Positions 1-6,285 of a stretch of 6,292 bases of DNA are shown here, one piece after another. The stretch is from positions 1 to 6,292 of the forward strand of contig CACXHC010000094.1 of NCBI GenBank assembly GCA_902767285.1. The letters are read 5' to 3'. A program made the translations under genes and the position numbers. Numbering within the stretch: position 1 is the first letter of the stretch; every line of letters starts with the position of its first letter. This DNA is from an uncultured Ruminococcus sp. (lineage in GTDB: Bacteria; Bacillota; Clostridia; Oscillospirales; Acutalibacteraceae). A model generated the notes under the pieces. The model was not told the origin of the DNA. It searched no databases and saw only the letters and a list, made by a program, of their open reading frames with translations.

Positions 1-28
1 TAAATAATTAAAAGTTTTTTGGAAAGGG

Positions 29-66
29 TTTGGGGAAACCTTTTTTTCAAAAAAGGTTTCCCCAAA
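29..66. repeat. Perfect 18-bp inverted repeat (strong hairpin) upstream of the germination operon
   Basis: Arms at 29-46 (TTTGGGGAAACCTTTTTT) and 49-66 are exact reverse complements, separated only by TC at 47-48. The element ends 40 nt before the gerA start. It is not followed by a clean T-run on the + strand, so it is not a textbook terminator in that direction, although the T-run inside the stem could serve in a refolded form. It may be the terminator of a gene lying to the left of the window, a leader hairpin of the operon, or a copy of a dispersed palindromic repeat. The inverted repeat itself is certain; its role is not. Confidence 0.7.
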
Positions 67-106
67 AAATCTGAATAATCATAAAAAAACTGAACAAAAT
101 AGAGTC

Positions 107-1516
107 ATGGATATTAGTAAAAGTATAAACGAAAATGCACATAATTTACGAGAATTATTTTCGGGTACTGCCGACCTAATTTTGAAAACTATGAAACTGG
201 ACAGTAACGGTGAGCAAAAGAACATTCTCATATCATGTATGGAGGGGCTTGTTGACAAAGAACTCATCACTGTATGTATAACTAATCGTATAGCCGATAT
301 TTCGTTGAACGTCTGTGGAGATGTCTTTACGGCGGTTCGTGATAAAATTGTCACTTGCACTGATATTTCGGTTATTTATAATTTGGAGGATTCCGCTTCA
401 TTGATAATGTCGGGGTTTGCCTGCATTTTTATTGAATCGTGCGAGATTGCTCTTGCGGTTGGGGTTCAGGGATTCGCAAGCCGCAGCATTGACGAGCCTC
501 AAACCGAAGTTTTACAGCGTGGCAGTCGAGAAGGTTTTTCCGAACCGCTGAAATTAAATCAATCTATGATAAGACGGCGACTCAAAAATCCTAATCTCAA
601 ATTTGAAAATTTGAAAATAGGGAAATTATCAAATACTGATGTTACTATATGTTATTTGCGTGGTGTCGCTGACGAAAAAATTGTTGATTCGCTCAAAAAC
701 AAATTATCGTGCGTGGATTTGGACAACGTTGTATCTTCGGGAAGTTTAGTGAAATATCTTGATTCGCAGGAATTTTCCTTCTTCAACGGGGTAGGCGTGA
801 CCGAACGTCCCGACACTGCCTGTGCGAAAATCTGCAAAGGAAAAATTGCCGTTATCGCTGATGGAAGTCCGAGCGTAATAATCGTACCGCACATAATGTC
901 CGAAAATTTTTCTACTCTCGATGATTATTCAAACAGACCGTATTTTGCAAGTGCGATAAAATTGTTGAAATACACATCTTTTATGATTTCGGTATTTCTG
1001 CCCGGATTGTACGTTGCTCTCGCAAGTTACGACCCCGAACTTTTTCCCAACCGACTTTTAACACGAGTTACAACATCGGTGTCAAAAACGCCGTTTTCGA
1101 TATTCGCCGAAGTGCTGTTGTTTACGTTCATATACGAAATTATGAGAGAAGCCGGACTCCGACTGCCTAAAAGTTTGGGCCATGCCGTAAGTATAATCGG
1201 CGGTCTTGTTATTGGCGATACCGCCGTCAGTGCCGGATTTATCGGGGCACCAACGCTCATGATAGTTGCCGTTACCGTGATTTGTTCATACGTTATCCCA
1301 AATTTGTATGCTCCTATATCGGCATTACGGCTGATTTGCATAATTTTCGGCGGAATTTGGGGAGTATGGGGCATAACAACGGCTTTTTGCTTGATTGTCC
1401 TTGATTTATGCTCTAAAAAAAGTTTCGGAGAACCATTCTTTGAATTGCCGTCAGTGCCGAATTTTCAGAAAATCAAAAATATGCGTGAATCGCTCAGGGG
1501 GGCTTCCGTAAATTGA
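107..1516 (+). CDS. gerA: GerA-family spore germination protein (receptor subunit A)
   Basis: This is the membrane A subunit of a nutrient germinant receptor, expected in the spore inner membrane; in Bacillus, GerAA subunits are proposed to oligomerise into the ion-conducting part of the receptor. The 469 residues match the family's usual length. The N-terminal soluble half has the family pattern: an EGLVD segment near 46-50, a PQTE-to-GSREGF block at 131-144, an IRRRLK run at 155-160, and TERPD at 232-236 followed by GKIAVIADGSP at 245-255. The membrane half has about five helices (roughly 287-307, 329-345, 361-381, 383-400, 406-432), with the conserved EIMREAGLRLP stretch at 344-354. ATG at 107 is the first usable start after an in-frame stop at 5-7, and the N-terminus aligns with the family, but there is no clear Shine-Dalgarno, only GAG-type purines too close to the ATG. 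The stop overlaps the next gene by 4 nt. SpoVAF is a paralogue with the same fold; the B and C domains next door favour a receptor A subunit. Confidence 0.95.
   Translation: MDISKSINENAHNLRELFSGTADLILKTMKLDSNGEQKNILISCMEGLVDKELITVCITNRIADISLNVCGDVFTAVRDKIVTCTDISVIYNLEDSASLIMSGFACIFIESCEIALAVGVQGFASRSIDEPQTEVLQRGSREGFSEPLKLNQSMIRRRLKNPNLKFENLKIGKLSNTDVTICYLRGVADEKIVDSLKNKLSCVDLDNVVSSGSLVKYLDSQEFSFFNGVGVTERPDTACAKICKGKIAVIADGSPSVIIVPHIMSENFSTLDDYSNRPYFASAIKLLKYTSFMISVFLPGLYVALASYDPELFPNRLLTRVTTSVSKTPFSIFAEVLLFTFIYEIMREAGLRLPKSLGHAVSIIGGLVIGDTAVSAGFIGAPTLMIVAVTVICSYVIPNLYAPISALRLICIIFGGIWGVWGITTAFCLIVLDLCSKKSFGEPFFELPSVPNFQKIKNMRESLRGASVN
1496..1502 (+). promoter_or_regulatory. Shine-Dalgarno deciding the TTG start of the GerB-GerC fusion
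   Basis: AGGGGGG lies 10 nt before the TTG at 1513-1515. That TTG overlaps the upstream TGA stop as TTGA, a usual sign of translational coupling. The next methionine codons downstream fall inside the first membrane helix, so this start is preferred. Confidence 0.7.
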
Positions 1517-3435
1517 AAAACAGCGGAATATTCTGTATAATCGCCGTTTGCAGTATTTTTTCGGCTATGATGTGCAGTTCGGCAAGCGTTGCGGGAATAG
1601 CATATATATTAATGTTCGCCGTTGTCGCATCTCTGATAAGACTTTACGAAACACCCATCAAAAAGATATATATTTTCTATTTTATATATGTGTCGATAAT
1701 AATGAGCGTGAAATTTTCGCTTGTACTCGGTGTGTTCACGCATTTGGGAGTGCGGTTTTCTGCCTTTATCATAGTGATGATGATTTCGGCATTACTGGCA
1801 TCACGGCGAGGATTTGGAGCATTGAACAAAATCTCGGCTGTTTTTTTGGTCGTGATTTCGGTTGTGCTGGTTTTCAGTGCCGTTGTCATGCTGATGAGTG
1901 TTTCTGCCGAAAATTTGGATTTTCTTTCTATAAGTACGGATATGCCACTACAATTTTTAATGGTTCCCCTGATATTTTTTGAAAAAGATAAATCAATAAA
2001 AAAATATTCGGTGTTTATATTTTCGAGTTTGCTTTCGGCGATGGTTTCAAAAATCGGATTCGGTGTTATAGGCGATTACGCACAATATACGGAATTTCCC
2101 ATGTATTCGGCATTTCAGTCGCTGAAAATCAGAATAGATATTATATTTGTATTTATAATGGTTACGGGATATTTTATTTTGTTGTCGGCGGTGTTTTGCG
2201 GTATCCGAAATATATCACGAAAAAATATAGATTTGGTTTCGGCTGTAATTTCGATGTTTGCAATATATATTTCGCTTAAATTTGATTTGGCACGTCTTAT
2301 CATCACCGATTCGACAATAATTTTTTATGTAATGACTACGCTTGTTGTTATGATTCCCATACGGAAATATATTTTCAATTTAGTAAAAATTGGATTTTTA
2401 AGAGTAAAGAAAAAATTGATTGCCGTAACAGCAGTTGTTTTGTGTTTTGTGTTGATGTCCGGCTGTGAGAGCGTTCAGCTCCAAAACAGACTTATTATAA
2501 AAGGAGTCGGGATAGATTCGGGCGAGGAAATCCGCTTGACAGTGCAGTATCTCGATAATTACGCAGACGGGGATAAGCAATCGAACAAGGCAGTCACTGT
2601 ATCAGGAAAAACATTTTCGGAAGCCGTTGGCAAACTCAAGGACAGTACAGGCTACGAACCGTTTTTCGGACAAAATACCGCCGTTGTTATCGGAATTGAT
2701 ACCGCAAACGAAAATCTCCCCAAAATAATGGAAAATCTTGTCGGGTACAGTGAATCACGCCCCACGGCACGTTTTTATATAAGCGAAACAACAGCGGAAG
2801 ATATTCTCACTTTTGAAAAAAACGGCGATATAGTGCCGATAGACCATTTGATAAATATCGTTCCGGGAGAGAAGAACGGCACGGCATTTACTGTAATGAG
2901 CATAATGAACGGGTTTTCGTCTGTAACCGAAACTCCGACCGCTGCCGTTGTTGAAATAACTGATGATGAAATCCGCCTTAAAACGGTTGCTTATATAGAC
3001 GAAACAGCAAAAAATCTGAATCAGGACGAGTATTTGACATACTGCCTTCTTAACAGGCTCGACAGCGAAAATATTATTACAGTAAATGATATTTCGTGCG
3101 AAGTCAACAAAACCGAAATTTCGGTTTTAGGAAATATCGAAAATTCTCGGCTAAAAATTAAAATTAAATGTTCGCCTCAAGTGAGCGTTCTGGAAAATTA
3201 CGAAAATTTTTCTGATAGCTATATCGAAACAATGTTTTCGGAGTATCTTCAAAAAATAATATCCGAAAGTGTTTCGGATATTTTGAAAAGCGGAAATGAT
3301 ATTTTTGGATTTGGCAATCACATTTCGTTTTCGGAAAAACCGAACAATCGAAATTTTTATAAAAAAATTGTTAAATCGGCAGATATTGAAATTTCGGTAA
3401 AATGTAATGTTGTTCACACAAAGGCTTTGAGGTGA
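1513..3435 (+). CDS. GerAB-like permease fused to GerAC-like lipoprotein (germinant receptor subunits B+C)
   Basis: Two receptor subunits that are normally separate appear as one uninterrupted 640-residue chain. Residues 1-290 are very hydrophobic, with about ten membrane helices (near 5-22, 25-43, 51-73, 81-97, 107-129, a weak one at 145-156, 166-186, 208-231, 240-257, 263-283), as in GerAB, an APC-superfamily permease-like germinant-binding subunit. The stretch 195-209, from FPMY to RID before helix 8, resembles the GerAB family pattern. Residues 297-318 form a lipoprotein signal: RVKKK, a hydrophobic run, then LMSGC with Cys318. The remaining 323 residues look like Ger(x)C: NRLIIKGVGID near 326-336 and a C-terminal DIFGFG at 596-601, with the usual beta-rich ending. 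Both halves are somewhat shorter than typical stand-alone GerAB (about 365) and GerAC (about 370). No separate gerB or gerC is present. The stop lies 4 nt before the DUF421 gene. The GerC assignment is firm; the GerB assignment rests on topology, order and a partial motif. Confidence 0.88.
   Translation: MKNSGIFCIIAVCSIFSAMMCSSASVAGIAYILMFAVVASLIRLYETPIKKIYIFYFIYVSIIMSVKFSLVLGVFTHLGVRFSAFIIVMMISALLASRRGFGALNKISAVFLVVISVVLVFSAVVMLMSVSAENLDFLSISTDMPLQFLMVPLIFFEKDKSIKKYSVFIFSSLLSAMVSKIGFGVIGDYAQYTEFPMYSAFQSLKIRIDIIFVFIMVTGYFILLSAVFCGIRNISRKNIDLVSAVISMFAIYISLKFDLARLIITDSTIIFYVMTTLVVMIPIRKYIFNLVKIGFLRVKKKLIAVTAVVLCFVLMSGCESVQLQNRLIIKGVGIDSGEEIRLTVQYLDNYADGDKQSNKAVTVSGKTFSEAVGKLKDSTGYEPFFGQNTAVVIGIDTANENLPKIMENLVGYSESRPTARFYISETTAEDILTFEKNGDIVPIDHLINIVPGEKNGTAFTVMSIMNGFSSVTETPTAAVVEITDDEIRLKTVAYIDETAKNLNQDEYLTYCLLNRLDSENIITVNDISCEVNKTEISVLGNIENSRLKIKIKCSPQVSVLENYENFSDSYIETMFSEYLQKIISESVSDILKSGNDIFGFGNHISFSEKPNNRNFYKKIVKSADIEISVKCNVVHTKALR
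2401..2466 (+). other. Internal lipoprotein signal peptide with lipobox at the B/C junction
   Basis: Codons 297-318 encode a basic n-region (RVKKK), a hydrophobic core of about 13 residues and the lipobox LMSGC, with Cys318 encoded at 2464-2466. This is a complete type II signal sequence at the exact place where a separate GerC would begin. If the ten preceding helices leave the chain in the cytoplasm, this eleventh segment has the in-to-out orientation that signal peptidase II needs. An in-frame TTG at 2416-2418 could serve as an internal start, but only weak purine-rich sequence precedes it. Confidence 0.75.
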
Positions 3436-3439
3436 CGGA

Positions 3440-4129
3440 ATGGGTATTGTTATTATAAGAACGGCTCTTTTATATATAACTATAATCGCCGCTGTAAGAT
3501 TCATGGGCAAACGGCAAATAAGCGATTTGCAAACATCTGAGCTTGTTGTTACAATGCTGTTGTCGGATATAGCATCAATGGCGGCACAAAACACATCTCA
3601 ACCGCTGATGTCGGGCATAGTTCCTATGATTGTTCTTGTAACAGCTGAAGTCATATTGTCGGGGGCTATGCTGAAATTTTCGTTTCTGAGAAAGCTGATT
3701 TGCGGAAATTCGCTCGTTGTTATAAATAATGGGGAAGTGGACAAAAACCAGCTCCGCAGACTTCGCATGAGCGTTGATGAACTTTCGGAAGAACTCAGAC
3801 AACAGAATATTCTTTCTTTTGATGATGTGCTGTTCGCCGTTGTTGAAACGAACGGAAAACTCAGCGTAATAAAAAAGCCCGAAAAAGAAAATCCCACACT
3901 CTCGGATATTGGCATAACTGCGGACGAAAGCGGAGTCGAAGCCGTTGTTATAAGCGATGGTGCGTTGAATGACTCGGCTCTCAAAATATGCGGTGTGGAT
4001 AGAACGTATATAACGAATATTCTGAAAAAGAAAAATCTAAACGAAAAAGACATTTTTGTTATGACAATGAATCGTTTGAGAAAATACAAAATTTCGGCAA
4101 CAAACGGCAAAAAATACGAATCGAATTAA
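3440..4129 (+). CDS. DUF421 / YetF-like membrane protein
   Basis: The 229 residues have normal length and layout for the DUF421 (YetF) family: three N-terminal membrane helices (about 4-21, 32-48, 58-80) followed by a cytosolic region of two small alpha/beta subdomains. Family signatures include GKRQISDLQTSELV from residue 23, the basic-helical block RRLRMSVDELSEELRQQ at 106-122, and VVISDGALNDSALK at 159-172 in the second subdomain. In Bacillus, YetF-type proteins and the related 2Duf protein sit in the spore inner membrane and affect its properties, including heat resistance; the biochemical activity is unknown. The start is an ATG with GAGGTGA at 3429-3435, which overlaps the stop of the fusion gene, so the two are probably translationally coupled. 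The position within a germination operon supports a spore membrane role, by inference. Confidence 0.92.
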   Translation: MGIVIIRTALLYITIIAAVRFMGKRQISDLQTSELVVTMLLSDIASMAAQNTSQPLMSGIVPMIVLVTAEVILSGAMLKFSFLRKLICGNSLVVINNGEVDKNQLRRLRMSVDELSEELRQQNILSFDDVLFAVVETNGKLSVIKKPEKENPTLSDIGITADESGVEAVVISDGALNDSALKICGVDRTYITNILKKKNLNEKDIFVMTMNRLRKYKISATNGKKYESN

Positions 4130-4130
4130 A

Positions 4131-4136
4131 GGAGGA
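4131..4136 (+). promoter_or_regulatory. Shine-Dalgarno deciding the TTG start of the DUF4363 gene
   Basis: GGAGGA, in the context AAAGGAGG, immediately follows the DUF421 stop and lies about 7 nt before the TTG at 4143-4145. This is the strongest ribosome-binding site in the window and gives the expected MKK signal-type N-terminus. Confidence 0.8.
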
Positions 4137-4142
4137 TTTGTT

Positions 4143-4520
4143 TTGAAAAAAGTGTATGGTGCTTTTATAATTCTTGCTGTAATTATTTCGATGGCTTATG
4201 CGGAATACAGTGTATCGCAGAAAACCGCCGACAGCATTATTTTGTATACCGAAAAAGTAACTGATGCCATACAAAATGATGAATCTTCCGTTAATCGAAT
4301 TTGTGATGATATGCACCAAACATGGCACGAAAAGCAAAAAATACTCACTTTGTTTTTACCTCAGGGAGATTTGCTCGACATTGATATTCTGGCAGACGAT
4401 GCTTTGATTTATGCAGGTACAAACGACAAACAAAATTTGCTTGTCACGCTTGCCGAAATAAACAATAAAATGAAATCTCTCCGCACAAGCGAAGAGATTT
4501 CGATATATAATCTTCTTTAG
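4143..4520 (+). CDS. DUF4363 family small membrane-anchored or exported protein
   Basis: This 125-residue protein has a basic start (MKK) and one hydrophobic segment (about 5-20) ending in AYA, which could be either a membrane anchor or a signal peptidase I site. The rest is helical: a conserved-looking TWHEKQKILTLFLP segment near 60-73, an acidic DLLDIDILADDALIYAG stretch, and a C-terminal helix ending ISIYNLL. This is the pattern of DUF4363, whose members often sit beside DUF421 genes in Clostridia (recalled, not searched). Function is unknown. It starts 13 nt after the DUF421 stop and is the last gene of the operon. Its final codons are also template for a terminator-like hairpin on the opposite strand, and its TAG overlaps the kinase stop by 4 nt. 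Confidence 0.8.
   Translation: MKKVYGAFIILAVIISMAYAEYSVSQKTADSIILYTEKVTDAIQNDESSVNRICDDMHQTWHEKQKILTLFLPQGDLLDIDILADDALIYAGTNDKQNLLVTLAEINNKMKSLRTSEEISIYNLL
4456..4501 (-). terminator. Probable intrinsic terminator of the kinase gene, inside the DUF4363 coding sequence
   Basis: Arms 4472-4484 and 4489-4501 form a stem of nine base pairs, one mismatch and three more pairs around a 4-nt loop (ACAA on the + strand). Read on the - strand, the stem starts 15 nt after the kinase stop codon and is followed at once by ATTTTATTGTTTATTT (4471-4456), a T-rich tail typical of an intrinsic terminator. In the + direction the following bases (GATATATAATCTTCTTT) make a much weaker tail, so termination of the germination operon here is possible but less likely. 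Confidence 0.65.
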
Positions 4521-6241
4521 TTTACAAAATTGTCGATAAGGCTGTTGATATAATCGGCGGCATCTTCGGGGATTGATGGAATTGGAATGTCATAGCCGTG
4601 TGAATCTTCTGAGGATGTTGTATTTTCTTCGGGGACGCTTTCGGTGTAATATTCGTTGTTTTCGTCCTCGTTGTAGTCATCGTAATAATTCTCATCATCA
4701 TCGTAGTAGTCGTTATCTTCGTAATAAGACGAAGTTTCCTCTTCCCAAGTCGGCTGAGATTCATAATATTCGTTTTGACTGGATACACCCTCGGAAGAGG
4801 TGATGTGGTCATCAATAAAACTGCTGACTTTATCTCCGATGTCGCTTTTTATGCCGCTCCATATATCATCAAGCGATTTGTTTGATGAACTGCTTTCGGG
4901 AACGGAGAATACGTTGTCTTGGCTTGATGTTTCTTCGTTTTTACTGTTTTCGTCTTTGAAGGTTTCAGAGGTAACAGGAGAATCGGAGTTGTCGCCCAAA
5001 AATCCGCTGACAAAACCGGGAGTAGGGAACACTCCCGAAATGAAGAACCACAGAACAACGGCGATAATAGAAAGCGTGAGAAAAACCAAAATTCCGGTAA
5101 GAAAAGTACTGCCGAAATCGTTTTGCTGAACTGGAGTTTGTTTTCTTGTAGGGGTTGTATAAGATGATTTTGGTGCGGACTGCTTTTTTTCGGCTCTTAT
5201 ATTGCTGAACTCATCACCGAAAAAGCTGTTAAGAAAGATTTCGGGACTTTGCGTTCTTTTTTTGTAATCGACTTTCAGAGCTTTTATTAATCCTTCTTCG
5301 GCACCCGGACTTATAGGAACACCCAGTTTTGAAAGAGGCTGAACGGTATCTTCGGAGCTGCGTTTTATGGCATTTGGAAGAACCATTCCTGTGAGCATTT
5401 TATACATAACTGCGGCAGCGGCATAAACGTCAGTCCAAGGCCCCATTTCCATATCTTTGTAATAGAGTTCCAAAGCACTGTAACCGGGGCGAGGTTTTCC
5501 GGATTCTCTTTGAGTGTAGACATTTCGGTTAAAGTCAGAAAGATTGTAGTCGAGAAGGAAAGTTCTTTCTTCCGAAACAACGATTATGTTTTCGGGGCAT
5601 ATATCGCCGTGGATAATTCCGAGTTTGTTCAATCGGCGTAGTCCCTGAAGAACGCTTGTGATAAGGCTTATTGTTGTTTCGTATGAAATTTTTCCTTTGC
5701 GAGTTATAAGCGAACTGAGCGATTCAGCCTCAATAAGCTGAGTAACGGCATATGACGTGTTGTTTTGCTGAAAGCACTCAATAAGTTCGGGTACACACTC
5801 AATATTATTTTCGAACAATTTTGTATTTTCTTCTATAAAAGCATTTTTGCCTGCGGTGAATTTAACTGACGCATCTTCCGAGAACGCCTCAACATCCCTG
5901 CCATTTTTTGAACGGGTCACGAGGTGCGAGGGCATATATTCTTTAACAACAACGTTTGTTTTTTGGATTTTGTCAAAACACTCGTAAGCGACTCCGAAAG
6001 CCCCATAACCGATTACTCCGGTTATAGAATATCGGTCGTTGAGTTTTTCACCGCTTTTCAAGTAGAATGCTCCCGTGTGCGACGATGACGCATACACATT
6101 TTTCGGAGTGGTCGTTGTTGTTTTTGTTGGTATTTCGTATTTGCGAGTGACAATATTTTTGGTTCGTGGCTTGTATCCGCAGAAAGGACATTCTTCTATA
6201 CCTTCTTCATAAGTCTGTCTGCAATTGAGGCATCTTTTCAA
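4517..6241 (-). CDS. Zinc-ribbon Ser/Thr protein kinase-like membrane protein with acidic Tyr-rich tail
   Basis: The 574 residues contain, in order, a zinc ribbon (C4, C7, C18, C21), a Thr-rich linker, a protein kinase domain (about 68-343), a basic/Pro linker, one membrane helix (380-403) and a Ser/Asp/Glu/Tyr-rich tail (404-574). The kinase domain should be cytosolic and the tail outside. Visible kinase elements are the Gly-rich loop GYGAFGVAY (78-86), Lys100 in VVVKEYMP, a likely helix-C Glu137 or Glu138, catalytic-loop HGDICPEN (211-218) with Asp213 and Asn218, metal-binding Asp231, GPWTDVYA (267-274) with Asp271, and Arg329 near the domain end. Two motifs are unusual: the catalytic-loop Lys of HRDLKPEN is Cys215, and DFG is DYN (231-233). 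The core Lys, Glu and Asp residues remain, so activity is plausible but unproven. No PASTA domain is present, so it is not an orthologue of PrkC. It converges with the germination operon; its substrate is unknown. Confidence 0.88.
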   Translation of the reverse strand: MKRCLNCRQTYEEGIEECPFCGYKPRTKNIVTRKYEIPTKTTTTTPKNVYASSSHTGAFYLKSGEKLNDRYSITGVIGYGAFGVAYECFDKIQKTNVVVKEYMPSHLVTRSKNGRDVEAFSEDASVKFTAGKNAFIEENTKLFENNIECVPELIECFQQNNTSYAVTQLIEAESLSSLITRKGKISYETTISLITSVLQGLRRLNKLGIIHGDICPENIIVVSEERTFLLDYNLSDFNRNVYTQRESGKPRPGYSALELYYKDMEMGPWTDVYAAAAVMYKMLTGMVLPNAIKRSSEDTVQPLSKLGVPISPGAEEGLIKALKVDYKKRTQSPEIFLNSFFGDEFSNIRAEKKQSAPKSSYTTPTRKQTPVQQNDFGSTFLTGILVFLTLSIIAVVLWFFISGVFPTPGFVSGFLGDNSDSPVTSETFKDENSKNEETSSQDNVFSVPESSSSNKSLDDIWSGIKSDIGDKVSSFIDDHITSSEGVSSQNEYYESQPTWEEETSSYYEDNDYYDDDENYYDDYNEDENNEYYTESVPEENTTSSEDSHGYDIPIPSIPEDAADYINSLIDNFVN

Positions 6242-6250
6242 TTTATTGTT

Positions 6251-6258
6251 CCCCCTTT
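6251..6258 (-). promoter_or_regulatory. Shine-Dalgarno deciding the TTG start of the kinase gene
   Basis: On the - strand AAAGGGGG lies 9 nt before the TTG at 6241-6239. This start places the zinc-ribbon cysteines directly at the N-terminus, as in other zinc-ribbon kinases. Confidence 0.7.
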
Positions 6259-6259
6259 C

Positions 6260-6285
6260 CTTCTTTTTTTTGAAAAAAAAAGAAG
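6260..6285. repeat. Perfect 12-bp inverted repeat upstream of the kinase gene
   Basis: Arms 6260-6271 (CTTCTTTTTTTT) and 6274-6285 are exact reverse complements with a 2-nt spacer. Read toward the kinase the order is T-run, TC, A-run, then the ribosome-binding site. It may be a terminator of a gene to the right of the window or a leader hairpin. The stem is mostly A:T, so its strength is modest. Confidence 0.55.

Noticed and set aside
1548..1982. A 144-codon + strand frame in the permease-like part
   Set aside because: It is an alternative frame; the composition (Cys/Phe/Arg-rich) is not protein-like, while the main frame gives clean membrane helices. I also considered that it signals a frameshift in the fusion gene, but the main frame is continuous through both domains.
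2416..3435. A separate gerC gene starting at the internal TTG
   Set aside because: No convincing Shine-Dalgarno precedes 2416 and there is no stop between the two halves, so a fused protein is the simpler reading; internal initiation cannot be fully excluded.
3151..3594. A 147-codon - strand open frame spanning the end of the fusion gene and the start of DUF421
   Set aside because: It overlaps two supported genes, lacks a clear ribosome-binding site and shows no recognisable domain.
3598..4110. A 170-codon open frame on the - strand inside the DUF421 gene
   Set aside because: Its product is Ser/Phe-rich without a family pattern and lies fully opposite a well-supported DUF421 gene; it is a shadow of that gene's codon use.
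4660..4740. Repetitive-looking TCATCATC/TCGTAATA tract that might be a microsatellite or short repeat array
   Set aside because: It is simply the reverse complement of Asp/Tyr/Glu codons in the kinase tail; no regular repeat unit or spacer pattern exists, so it is not CRISPR or a true tandem array.
4800..5129. A 109-codon + strand open frame opposite the kinase
   Set aside because: It is antisense to the linker and membrane helix of the kinase; it has no family pattern and no upstream ribosome-binding site that stands out.
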